Shown here piece by piece: positions 1 through 8,190 of a stretch of 64,000 nt of DNA (the first letter of the stretch is position 1; every line of letters starts with the position of its first letter). Under the pieces are notes generated by a model. The model worked only from the letters and a program-made list of their open reading frames with translations, searched no databases and was not told the DNA's origin. Origin of the DNA: Candidatus Thorarchaeota archaeon (lineage in GTDB: Archaea; Asgardarchaeota; Thorarchaeia; Thorarchaeales; Thorarchaeaceae); assembly GCA_019057475.1 (NCBI GenBank), contig DXJO01000010.1, positions 169,460-233,459 on the forward strand, given 5' to 3'. Position numbers and translations under genes: made by a program.

Positions 1-2
1 CT

Positions 3-2471
3 ACTTTCTTGGTTCTCACCGGAGTCCGGCTTGTTCTGTCCGCCCTTACTAACATGATGAGCCACAATCGCGACATGTTTGTTGTGATTCCCAAGATTCT
101 GCTAGCAGTTTCCATTGCGATCAGCCTTGAGATTCTGGGTGTACCCATGTGGACAGTAAACGCCGGAACATGGATGAGCTATATGGCCCTGATAGTATCG
201 CTCTTCGCTAGCATAGCAGGCGCTGTGCTATTCTTGTTCCTCCGAGTTCATATGGGCGATGCACAGCAGCGCACAAGAAGCAAAATATCACAGCTGGAGG
301 AAGATTTCGCCCGTTTTCAGGGAGAGTTGGTATCTCTTCGTAACGAATACGAGAGTGGCGACGTCACTCCCATTGATTATCGCAGGAGGGTCACCCTCCT
401 AATGGAGGACCGAGCCCACATTGCCAAAGAGTTGGGTCATCTCAAGCTCGAGAGTCTAATTCCAATTAGGGACTCCCCTCGGAAATTCGGTTTCCTTGCA
501 GTCATTCTTATTGCGATGGTCATTATCCTGCCTCTCACACAAGGTTTCTACTATGGTATTCAAATGGAAGGCGACAAGTACATCGATTGGAAATTCAACT
601 ACGAAACCCACAAGGAAATTACCATAACGAATTGGGCTGCAGGATTGGATGACATGGAATCGCTGACGCTAGACGATCTCACATTGAACGCAACGCCAGA
701 GGGAGAGGTCGAGTTTCTCACGACAGTCCGACAATGGGATCAGGCTGCCAGCTTCCTACGTATGAAGAACCAGATTGGGACGAATTGGATGGAGCTGGCA
801 GATTCTGACATCGTCTATCTCAGGGGGCATGAGTACTGGATAGCACCCTTGACATTTGATTACAGCGCAACCAGGACTAGCTTCATCAATCAACACCTCA
901 TCTACACGCATACTGAGGGTCTTATCGTACTCGATGCTTACAGTGGTGACGTAATCGAACAGGATTCCCTAGTCGCTCTATTGAACCGAAGCGAGTCCAT
1001 CGACATCTACTACGGTGAGGGGCGCGGTTTCGGAGATGTCGTCTTCACAGATGTTTCCGGCTTTGAGGAGATAAACAATGCCACCTTTCAGGGAACGCCT
1101 GACTACAATCTTGCAGGTTTCGAGTCCACCTTCTACATGCTAGCCATGGGTCCGGATGCGTGGTCTTTCATGGGCCGAAACATGAGTATGTTGGTCCAGC
1201 GTGATGTACTCTCAAGAGTGCGGACCATTCTGTTGCAGGGGTTGACTGCTGATAGAGACCCCTACATTGTTGTTGACACAGCTGGGAATCTCCATTATGC
1301 GGTATCAATCTACATTGACTATCAACTTGCCACAGGTTATGCCAAGGAGAACTACATGCGGTTTCTGGGCGTTGTCCTTGTAGACATAGGCACAGGCGAG
1401 CTGGAGTTCTACAAGTCACCCACTGCAGAGGAATCATTCTTCATTGACAGAACATACATGGACTACTACGACTGGCAGGAAGCACCCCATTGGCTTCAGA
1501 GCCAGATGAAATGGCCAGAGGACCTTTATGAACGCCAGCTTGATGTGGCATATATCTATCACGTTGATGATGGTCTTGTCTGGCAAGCGGGTCAGGATTT
1601 CCACGAATCACCGGATAACTCTGACACACGATACATCATAATGCGAATAGGTGGCGAAGACCGATTCGTCGCCATGCACAACAGTGAGTTTCTCGACTCT
1701 GCGGGACGGAACTTGGCTGGCATCTATGTGATGGGATGCGGTGACACTGACTTTGGCAAGCTGACTTTCTATAGTGCGGGAGAGCCAGGGTTCTCCACGC
1801 TGCTTGGTCCAACCGCGGCAGTTCAAGCGTTTGAAACGAATGACGAGGTTCGGACTCAGCTGCAACTCTGGGGCAAGCACAGGTATGGCAATCGACTCCT
1901 CTATCATCTAGGCGGGGATCTATTCTTCGTAATCCCCGTGTTTCTCGAAGTGGAGTCATCCACAAACATTGTCATTGAGAAGTTGGGAGGGGTTGGCCTT
2001 GTGGACGCTGAGAGCGGTGAACAAGTAGAGTTGGGCAGTAGTGTAGTAGAGGCATACTACAAGATGTTTGGGCTTCTCAATCAGACCGCTGTGGAAGCAG
2101 GAGCCGTTGGCGTAGAGAGCGCAATCTTTGACCCCCTTACGATAGATTCAGGCGCTTTCTCACAACTAGTATTGGGTCTTAGAAACAATGACAATGTGAG
2201 CAACGATCTATGGGTTGACATTGTGATTGTAGCCGGCAACTTCTCGGTTTCGTGGCATGGAAGCGAAGTCGCTCCAACAGTATATCCCTCGAATACCACA
2301 TTCACATTGAGCATAGGTACAGTGGGTGCAGGTGATATCTATGGCACCTCACCGTCGGTTACAGTCTATCTGCCTACCGGCTTGGTGCTTGGCCAGTATC
2401 TGGTTTATGTGATTCTGAGGACAGAGGAAGGAGTCGCTGATCAGGTCAGCCTAATCCTGACAGTGACATGA
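3..2471 (+). CDS. UPF0182 family membrane protein, 5' end cut by window
   Basis: The frame is open from base 3, so the start probably lies upstream and the protein is N-terminally incomplete; TTG at 9 is only the first in-window start. Of the ~820 residues present, hydrophobic segments lie near 24-45, 57-80 and 158-180, with a charged helical stretch at about 85-150, followed by a large soluble part. Within it INQHLIYTHTEGL (~293), SRVRTILLQGLTADRDPYIV (~402) and the WPEDLYERQLDVAYIYH block (~500) match conserved blocks of UPF0182 (COG1615), membrane proteins of unknown function known mostly from bacteria. The last ~120 residues look like an Ig-type beta sandwich. Family assignment is from remembered motifs; the function is unknown. 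Confidence 0.75.
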   Translation, partial: TFLVLTGVRLVLSALTNMMSHNRDMFVVIPKILLAVSIAISLEILGVPMWTVNAGTWMSYMALIVSLFASIAGAVLFLFLRVHMGDAQQRTRSKISQLEEDFARFQGELVSLRNEYESGDVTPIDYRRRVTLLMEDRAHIAKELGHLKLESLIPIRDSPRKFGFLAVILIAMVIILPLTQGFYYGIQMEGDKYIDWKFNYETHKEITITNWAAGLDDMESLTLDDLTLNATPEGEVEFLTTVRQWDQAASFLRMKNQIGTNWMELADSDIVYLRGHEYWIAPLTFDYSATRTSFINQHLIYTHTEGLIVLDAYSGDVIEQDSLVALLNRSESIDIYYGEGRGFGDVVFTDVSGFEEINNATFQGTPDYNLAGFESTFYMLAMGPDAWSFMGRNMSMLVQRDVLSRVRTILLQGLTADRDPYIVVDTAGNLHYAVSIYIDYQLATGYAKENYMRFLGVVLVDIGTGELEFYKSPTAEESFFIDRTYMDYYDWQEAPHWLQSQMKWPEDLYERQLDVAYIYHVDDGLVWQAGQDFHESPDNSDTRYIIMRIGGEDRFVAMHNSEFLDSAGRNLAGIYVMGCGDTDFGKLTFYSAGEPGFSTLLGPTAAVQAFETNDEVRTQLQLWGKHRYGNRLLYHLGGDLFFVIPVFLEVESSTNIVIEKLGGVGLVDAESGEQVELGSSVVEAYYKMFGLLNQTAVEAGAVGVESAIFDPLTIDSGAFSQLVLGLRNNDNVSNDLWVDIVIVAGNFSVSWHGSEVAPTVYPSNTTFTLSIGTVGAGDIYGTSPSVTVYLPTGLVLGQYLVYVILRTEEGVADQVSLILTVT

Positions 2472-2483
2472 CTCAGTCCAAGA

Positions 2484-3431
2484 CTACTGCATATGGTTTC
2501 GATACCAGTTGATAGTATGCTCCAGACCGGTTTCAAAGGGTATCTCTGGTGTGAATCCAAGAACACTCTGGGCCCTTTCCATCGACCCTATGCTATGTCT
2601 GACATCACCTATCCTCGGGTCAACATGAATAATCTTCGATCCCTCGGAGGATGCCGCCTGATTGATTTTGTTTGCAATATCTAGTATTCGAATCAAGTCC
2701 AAACCGGACACATTGATGACTTCGCCATTCGCCTGTGGTGTTTTCCCTGCAAGGAATGTCCCCCTGGCTACATCGGTCACATAGACAAAACTTCGGGTCT
2801 GCTCACCATCCCCCTCCACAGCAATCGGTTCACTCCTGATTGCATGGTTTATGAAGATGGAAATCACTCCACTGTACTCGGAGTACGCCTGCCTGGGACC
2901 ATAGACATTGAAGTACCTGAGGATGGTGGTTTCGATTCCGTACGTTTCGCGAAACGCTTTCATATACTCCTCACCGGCAATCTTGGAAGCTGCATAGGGG
3001 CTAAGCGGATTTACGGGGGTTTCCTCTACTATCGGCATCTTCTCCGGATTTCCATACACGGCAGCACTAGAGCTAAACACGGCGCGACTGACATCCAATG
3101 CTCTCGCAATATCCAAAATGTTAACGATACCAGTCACGTTGTTTCTGTTGACCAGAATTGGATCTTCAATGGAGGCAGTCACGGAGGAGATGGCTGCAAG
3201 ATGAAAAACTAGGCTGATGTCCGATGACAACTTCGACTTCAGGCTAGGACTGCAAACATCCGCCTCAATGAAACGGAATTCGGGATGTGATGAGAATGAA
3301 ACCATATTGCCTTGGTTACCAGTTCTCATGTTGTCGATGCCAATGACACCACGTCCCTCTTCCAAGAGACACTCAACCAAATGGCTACCTATGAAGCCCG
3401 CACACCCAGTCACAAGTACTTTACCATCCAT
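2484..3431 (-). CDS. NAD-dependent sugar-nucleotide epimerase (GalE-like)
   Basis: Short-chain dehydrogenase of the extended type that interconverts nucleotide sugars, probably UDP-glucose/UDP-galactose or the N-acetyl forms. The N-terminus has the NAD-binding glycine motif GCAGFIGSHL, the catalytic YAASK (YxxxK) lies in the middle with SSSAAVYG before it, and LRYFNVYGPRQ marks the extended SDR family. Length (~315 residues) is normal. I chose ATG at 3431, with GGTGG just upstream, over the GTG at 3446. It lies tail-to-tail with the UPF0182 gene and divergent from the respiratory cluster, with element A in between. It likely feeds glycan or lipid-glycan synthesis; the exact substrate cannot be read from the sequence. 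Confidence 0.88.
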   Translation of the reverse strand: MDGKVLVTGCAGFIGSHLVECLLEEGRGVIGIDNMRTGNQGNMVSFSSHPEFRFIEADVCSPSLKSKLSSDISLVFHLAAISSVTASIEDPILVNRNNVTGIVNILDIARALDVSRAVFSSSAAVYGNPEKMPIVEETPVNPLSPYAASKIAGEEYMKAFRETYGIETTILRYFNVYGPRQAYSEYSGVISIFINHAIRSEPIAVEGDGEQTRSFVYVTDVARGTFLAGKTPQANGEVINVSGLDLIRILDIANKINQAASSEGSKIIHVDPRIGDVRHSIGSMERAQSVLGFTPEIPFETGLEHTINWYRNHMQ

Positions 3432-3575
3432 CTCGGCAACCACCAATGAAGCGATAACGCTACCGTCTTATCTCTTGCGTGTCACGCCGTCAGACTTATG
3501 AACCAAGCTCATTGCCTCGTATCAATCAACCGATTAACTGCTAGACGCGGGCAGGGATGTCTGATGATTTCACAA

Positions 3576-3650
3576 CCGTTCATTGTAAGTTGGACAAACT
3601 TTGACAGGGAGTCTTTGTCCTCCCAAGAGCGGCACTGGGAATATACTCCT
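3576..3650 (-). ncRNA. Candidate omega-RNA-like right end of element A
   Basis: Minus-strand sequence contains a CCCAG stem, a TGCCGCT loop and a TTGGG stem, then a second pairing GGACAAA with TTTGTCC, and ends at the element edge. Elements C and E have the same loop (TGCCGYT) with different but matching stem bases. In TnpB systems the guide RNA spans this end and takes its guide from the flank. Transcription is not shown; this is inference from position and shape. Confidence 0.35.
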
Positions 3651-3700
3651 TGAGGTCATTTTCCTGTCATTCAACCTCAAGAAACAGTGTCATGATTTGA

Positions 3701-3710
3701 GCATATAAGG
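3701..3710 (+). promoter_or_regulatory. Outward TATA-like box in element A
   Basis: GCATATAAGG is centred ~58 bp inside the left edge of element A and points at nuoJ. Archaeal start sites lie ~25 nt downstream, about 3730, which would favour the in-frame TTG at 3744 over ATG 3723. The same box occurs at the same distance in elements B, D and E. Confidence 0.5.
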
Positions 3711-3722
3711 TCGTATTCGAAA

Positions 3723-4046
3723 ATGTCCAATATCATCCAAGTTTTGAGCAGCTGTCTGCAACCCTTTGAGTTTATTCAGCTAATAGTCCTAATCCTGACC
3801 GTAGTCTTTTTTCTCTTGGCAATCGAGTACCGAAAGCTCTCATTTGCAGTGATCGCATTCGCAATTGGCAATGGTTTCCTGAGCCTTACCTTCTTCGCCC
3901 TCGGTGCCCCCTTTGTGGCTGTCTTCAACTTCAGCATGTTCTCAGGCGCCATCGCAATCCTGTTTCTTGCTGCTATGAGTCTTGAGGCGCCAGCAGAGGA
4001 GGAATGTCCGGAGGATGATGATTATTGTGAGGTGAGTACCCAATGA
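3723..4046 (+). CDS. nuoJ: NuoJ-like subunit, N-terminal half, with element-derived start
   Basis: Small membrane subunit of a complex I/Fpo-type proton pump. Three hydrophobic segments (about 18-36, 41-60, 67-86) and GAPFVAVFNFSMFSGAIAILFLAAM resemble the first helices of NuoJ; the tail after ~90 is acidic. NuoJ proper is longer; here the second half is the next gene, as in split FpoJ of methanogens. Codons 1-14 (MSNIIQVLSSCLQP) come from element A, and the NuoJ-like part starts immediately afterwards (FEFIQLIVLIL). No ATG exists between the element edge and the first helix, so ATG 3723 or TTG 3744, both inside the element, must be used. First gene of a six-gene run with overlapping ends. 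Confidence 0.75.
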   Translation: MSNIIQVLSSCLQPFEFIQLIVLILTVVFFLLAIEYRKLSFAVIAFAIGNGFLSLTFFALGAPFVAVFNFSMFSGAIAILFLAAMSLEAPAEEECPEDDDYCEVSTQ

Positions 4047-4309
4047 AACACAAGATTGCAGCAATCATGCTGTCAGTCATCATGGTACTCTTGATTGGCG
4101 TGCAACTCATGGACTTCACCGTTTTTTCCTTGAGCGCACCCACAGAACCGCTTCTGAATCCCGCAGATTGGGATATCATAGGTCAAAGGGTTGGTGAGCT
4201 GATGTGGTCATACCGCGTGGTTGATGTGTTGATTCAGGTCACATTGCTTCTTGCAGCAGTGATTGGTGCCTCAGCAATGTTTCGTTCAATGCGGAAGGAG
4301 GAGAACTAA
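4043..4309 (+). CDS. NuoJ-like subunit, C-terminal half
   Basis: An 88-residue protein with an N-terminal hydrophobic segment (5-24) and a second near 60-80 followed by a short basic tail. It overlaps the upstream gene by ATGA and precedes nuoK, the position of the C-terminal half of a split NuoJ/FpoJ or of small Mrp/Mbh-type subunits. The sequence alone is too short for a firm family call; the assignment rests on position, size and topology. It is likely translated by coupling to the upstream frame. Confidence 0.6.
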   Translation: MKHKIAAIMLSVIMVLLIGVQLMDFTVFSLSAPTEPLLNPADWDIIGQRVGELMWSYRVVDVLIQVTLLLAAVIGASAMFRSMRKEEN

Positions 4310-4310
4310 G

Positions 4311-4640
4311 ATGTTCGACATGCTTCAAATCTATCTCATCTTTGCTCTCATCCTCTACGTCTTGGGCATCTATACATTAGCCAGCGCTAGAAATATGGTC
4401 AAGCTCGTTATTGGCATCGAGATCTTGGTCGCGGCGGCAAACTTGAACTTCCTTGCTCTGGCCGCGTTCACTGCGGGGCCGAATATTCTTGGACCAATCG
4501 ACCCCACTGTACAGACCTTCGTTATTCTTTCTATCATAGTCGGTGGAGTAGTAGCAGCAGTGGCCATGAGCCTTATTGTCAACGCTTACCGCCACTACGG
4601 GACACTTGACATCCGTGAACTCAGGAGGTTGAGGGAATGA
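4311..4640 (+). CDS. nuoK: NADH dehydrogenase-like subunit K
   Basis: A 109-residue, three-helix membrane protein (about 5-22, 28-52, 65-90). GIEILVAAANLNFLA carries the family's buried glutamate in helix 2 and matches NuoK/MrpC/FpoK, which takes part in proton translocation. The start is ATG 4311, preceded by GGAGGAG at 4296-4302; a longer frame reaching back to 4263 overlaps the upstream gene and is not needed. The end overlaps nuoL by ATGA. Confidence 0.9.
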   Translation: MFDMLQIYLIFALILYVLGIYTLASARNMVKLVIGIEILVAAANLNFLALAAFTAGPNILGPIDPTVQTFVILSIIVGGVVAAVAMSLIVNAYRHYGTLDIRELRRLRE

Positions 4641-6637
4641 TTCTGCCTCTAGAATTGTTAGGCTGGCTTGTGTTTGTAGTGCCAATAGCTGGTGCCCTCT
4701 TCACGCCTGTCTTCGGCAAGATTCACCCCACTCTAAGAGAAGTCATGGCAGTCCTTGTTGGTTTCATCACCGCCTTTCTTGCTCTTGATATGGTTCTGGA
4801 CATGCTAATTAGCCCCACCTCAATCGATAACAACCTAATCACTTGGGTGATAACGGCTGGAATTGAGGTGGAGTTTGGTGTCCTAATCGACCCTCTCAGT
4901 GTCCTGTTGGCCTGCATTGCAGGAGGCATTGGTTCACTAATCATCCTCTTCAGCGTGGGATACATGACTGGCCATGATGCCGAAGGAAATGTAGTCAAGG
5001 ACCCAAGCCTGACCCGGTACTACTTCTTCATGCAATTCTTCGTTGCAGGAATGATCCTCCTAGTAATGGCGAACAACATGCTCATGACCTTCATTGGCTG
5101 GGAAATCGTTGGAATGTGCAGCTACGCGCTCATAGGTTTCTGGCACAACCTAAAGGAACCCAGTCCGGTGCCGGAGTACAAGACGGAGGGCGAGTACAAC
5201 GCCGCGAGCGGCATGAAGGCATTCATGGTCACGAGGGTTGGCGACATCGGCCTGCTTGCAGGAATTCTGCTTCTCTTCTTCATCACGGGCACTTTCAACT
5301 ACACTGAGATGCTCCAAACCGACGCTTGGGCTGTGGGTCTATTCCATCTGTTGCCCATTGTGGCGATACTGATCTTTGCCGGCCCAATTGGCAAGAGTGC
5401 GCAGTTCCCCCTTCATATATGGCTGCCAGAGGCGATGGCTGGACCTACGACGGTCAGTGCGCTCATTCATGCAGCAGCGATGGTTAAAGCGGGGGTCTAT
5501 CTTGTCGCGAGAATCATCCCCATCTTCCTAGAGGTCATGCAGACCGTGCCAGAAATGATTGTGTTCTTCCAGACGGTCGCGGCCATTGGTGCGTTCACTG
5601 CATTCATGGCGGCCACGATGGCCCTCGTACAGGACGAAATCAAGAAGGTCCTAGCGTATTCCACGGTTTCACAACTAGGATACATGTTCATGGCGCTCGG
5701 TGCGACTGGTCTTGTAGCAGAGAGCGTTTCTGCATATGCCGCCGGAACTTTTCATCTACTTGCTCACGCTTTGTTCAAGGCTCTACTATTTCTCGCCGCT
5801 GGGTCCGTCTTACACGCAGTCCAGAGTAAGAAAATGAGCGACATGGGCGGAATCAGAAAGGACATGAAGGTCACTTTTGCAGCATTTACGGTCGGAGCAC
5901 TCTCATTGGCCGGGGTATTCCCGTTCGTTGGCTTCTGGTCGAAAGAGCTGATTTTCGAGGCGTTATGGCTTGGTGGGCAGTACATCATCTTCCTCATTGC
6001 CTTCATAACGGCCATCCTGACGGCGTTTTACACATTCAGAATGGTTGGTATCACGTTCTTTGGCGAGAAGTCCGAGCATATCAAGAGTCTGGAGTCACAT
6101 GGGCATCATATTCACGAAGCACCTCCAACAATGACGATACCCCTCATCATACTGGCGGTGCTTGCCGCAACTGGTGGCATCCTTGAGATTGTATTCTTCG
6201 GATACTTCTCAGGGCTTGAAACCGGCGCACTCACACACTTCGATTGGGCACATCTTGCACCGTTTGCTCTGGGGATAACTACGATATTCACAATCGCTGT
6301 GTGGCTTGTGGGTATCACTCCAGCATATCTCATCTATTGGAGGAACAAGTACGACCTGAGCAGGTTCAAAGATGGGTTCCTCTACAAGTTCCTGTGGAAT
6401 CGATGGTACATCAACGCACTCTGGTACAGAATCTTCGTTGATGGTTACCTATGGCTGAGCAATGCAATCCATGCTCGCGTGGAATCCGCGCTGTTGGCGT
6501 TCAGTGGCGCCTTGAGCGGTGGCATGGATGGCGTATCGCGTGGTTGGAGACGTACCATGACTGGTGTGCTCAATACCAATGTATTGGGCATGATGGTTGG
6601 TATCATCGCGTTTCTATTGATTCTGATATTCTTGTAG
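4637..6637 (+). CDS. nuoL: NADH dehydrogenase-like subunit L (antiporter-type)
   Basis: A large proton-pumping subunit, 666 residues. The sequence shows the antiporter fold signatures: FIGWEIVGMCSYALIGFWH with the conserved glutamate (~156), GKSAQFPLHIWLPEAMAGP (~252) and SALIHAAAMVKAGVYLVAR (~270-288) with the channel lysines, then KKVLAYSTVSQLGYM. The C-terminal part has the long hydrophilic/helical extension typical of NuoL, including a last helix at the end. It starts at ATG 4637 overlapping nuoK. It belongs with K, M and N as the membrane arm of a Nuo/Fpo/Ech-type complex; the window holds no peripheral-arm subunits, so the electron donor is unknown. Confidence 0.95.
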   Translation: MILPLELLGWLVFVVPIAGALFTPVFGKIHPTLREVMAVLVGFITAFLALDMVLDMLISPTSIDNNLITWVITAGIEVEFGVLIDPLSVLLACIAGGIGSLIILFSVGYMTGHDAEGNVVKDPSLTRYYFFMQFFVAGMILLVMANNMLMTFIGWEIVGMCSYALIGFWHNLKEPSPVPEYKTEGEYNAASGMKAFMVTRVGDIGLLAGILLLFFITGTFNYTEMLQTDAWAVGLFHLLPIVAILIFAGPIGKSAQFPLHIWLPEAMAGPTTVSALIHAAAMVKAGVYLVARIIPIFLEVMQTVPEMIVFFQTVAAIGAFTAFMAATMALVQDEIKKVLAYSTVSQLGYMFMALGATGLVAESVSAYAAGTFHLLAHALFKALLFLAAGSVLHAVQSKKMSDMGGIRKDMKVTFAAFTVGALSLAGVFPFVGFWSKELIFEALWLGGQYIIFLIAFITAILTAFYTFRMVGITFFGEKSEHIKSLESHGHHIHEAPPTMTIPLIILAVLAATGGILEIVFFGYFSGLETGALTHFDWAHLAPFALGITTIFTIAVWLVGITPAYLIYWRNKYDLSRFKDGFLYKFLWNRWYINALWYRIFVDGYLWLSNAIHARVESALLAFSGALSGGMDGVSRGWRRTMTGVLNTNVLGMMVGIIAFLLILIFL

Positions 6638-6649
6638 GAGGTTGGTGAG

Positions 6650-8185
6650 ATGCAAGGAATAATCGATATCCCCATCCCCTCACACGACCTGATGATTCTC
6701 ACACTGCTCGGCCTCATCTTCGGTGGACTTCTTGTCATGCTTGCAGGAAAGTGGTCTGAGAAGGGCGCACAGGCACTTGCAAGTCTTGTTCTACTTGGTG
6801 GCCTTGCACTGAACGTATTTCTCCTACTCGGTCCTGAGGTGTGGAGTGGGGGCGAGGTTCTCTATGAGGTAGTCTGGCTTGGGTCCGCAGATTCCCCAAT
6901 AATGAACATGGGTTTCAGAGGCGACGGTCTCAGTACACCTATTGCCATTCTGGTTCTTGGCTTGGGCCTTTTCTCAATCCTCTTCTCGACGGTCTACATG
7001 AAGAATCTGAAGCAGCCTGGTCTGTACTACTCCTTAATGGTCTGGTTCGTCGCCGCCATGGTGGGGGTAATCTACGCAACGGACCTCATGCAGTTCTTCG
7101 TGTTCTACGAGCTGATGCTCATACCTGCTTTCGTCTTGGTATACGTCTATGGAGTTTCAGAAGATCCTGTCAAGCGGTCGAAGAACGCCCTTCAGTTCTG
7201 GATATGGACTGCCGCAGGCGGGATTGTATCTCTCTTTGCGGTGTTCATGCTGTTCGGTTACGCTGGCACAATGAGCATCTCGACACTGACGTCAGCATCG
7301 ATTCCTGTCGAGATTGCAAAGTTCATTGGAATCATCTTTCTCTTGGGATTCGGCATGAAGCTCGGGCTCGTGCCTTTGCACGTGTGGGCGCCTCCTGTCT
7401 ATGGTGAAGCGCCCATCCCGGTGCTTATTCTCCTCAGTGGAGCCATGACCAAGACTGCTGCCTATGGTGTGATTAGAATCGTCATCCCCATTCTATCTGA
7501 GGGACTCCGCGGTTACGCCTCTGGTCTGATGGTGATATCTCTCATCACAATGTTCTACGGCGCAATGATGGCAATCTCCCAAAAGGATCTCAAGATGATG
7601 CTTGCTTACTCCAGCATAAGCCAGCTTGGATACTTGATGTTTGGATACTCGACCATGACCTCCATCGGTGTCAATGGTGCAGCATTCCAGCTGATCAATC
7701 ACGGGATTCTGGCCAGTCTGACATTCTTCTGTGCGGGTGCCTTGAAGATGAAGACTGGAACAATGAAATTCGACAAGCTGGGGGGTCTTGCTCCCAAGAT
7801 GCCCGTACTTGCCACAGTCTACATTATTGGCGCACTCGCTCTTGCTGGCACTCCACCGATGTCAGCATTCGTGGGCGAGTGGATGATATTCGCCGGTGCA
7901 GCTGAACGTACTGCATTGGCCGGAGTTGGCCAGCCATTTTACTTGGTCATGACTGTTCTTGCTGTAGTGGCTACGGGTCTTACTGCAGCCTACTACCTCT
8001 GGTCCATTAGGCGTATTTTCTTCGGACAAGTTCCGGAAGGTATGGAGGACGCCAGGGATTCACCGCGGTTAATCTTGGTAATCACAGGACTGATGGCATT
8101 CGTCGTTGTGATTCTAGGCGTTTGGCCATGGATGCTTTGGAGATTCATAGGTCCGGTTCTGACCGGAGTTGTAGGAGGCGGCTGA
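6650..8185 (+). CDS. nuoM: NADH dehydrogenase-like subunit M
   Basis: A second antiporter-type subunit, 511 residues, ~14 helices. FYELMLIPAFVLVYVYG carries the conserved glutamate (~152). GFGMKLGLVPLHVWAPPVYGEAP (~236) and GAMTKTAAYGVIR carry channel lysines, and LKMMLAYSSISQLGYLMFG is the family's central motif. GGAGG sits before ATG 6650, 12 bases after nuoL. Of the three antiporter-like subunits it is closest to NuoM by the P-x-H-V-W and G-E-A-P pattern. Confidence 0.94.
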   Translation: MQGIIDIPIPSHDLMILTLLGLIFGGLLVMLAGKWSEKGAQALASLVLLGGLALNVFLLLGPEVWSGGEVLYEVVWLGSADSPIMNMGFRGDGLSTPIAILVLGLGLFSILFSTVYMKNLKQPGLYYSLMVWFVAAMVGVIYATDLMQFFVFYELMLIPAFVLVYVYGVSEDPVKRSKNALQFWIWTAAGGIVSLFAVFMLFGYAGTMSISTLTSASIPVEIAKFIGIIFLLGFGMKLGLVPLHVWAPPVYGEAPIPVLILLSGAMTKTAAYGVIRIVIPILSEGLRGYASGLMVISLITMFYGAMMAISQKDLKMMLAYSSISQLGYLMFGYSTMTSIGVNGAAFQLINHGILASLTFFCAGALKMKTGTMKFDKLGGLAPKMPVLATVYIIGALALAGTPPMSAFVGEWMIFAGAAERTALAGVGQPFYLVMTVLAVVATGLTAAYYLWSIRRIFFGQVPEGMEDARDSPRLILVITGLMAFVVVILGVWPWMLWRFIGPVLTGVVGGG

Positions 8186-8190
8186 GCTAG

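Larger units (their letters stand above)
3576..3764 (-). mobile_element. Element A: ~189-bp non-autonomous TnpB-family satellite
   Basis: Read on the minus strand, it begins GGGTTGCAGACAGCTGC and ends TCCAACTTACAATGAACGG. Both ends match element C (carrying the TnpB-like nuclease) and element E. No protein gene lies inside. The left end (3764 side) faces the nuoJ gene and contributes its start codon; the right end contains a hairpin at 3622-3639. No target-site duplication is visible. Limits were set by where similarity to C and E stops, so they may be off by a few bases. Confidence 0.75.

Noticed and set aside
2844-3501. Plus-strand ORFs of 122 and 94 codons opposite the epimerase
   Set aside because: They are antisense to a well-conserved gene, with no family features or ribosome-binding sites.
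3446-3575. Target-site duplication flanking element A
   Set aside because: The bases on either side (CACAA and TTTGAG) do not match; the same was true for B, C, D and E.
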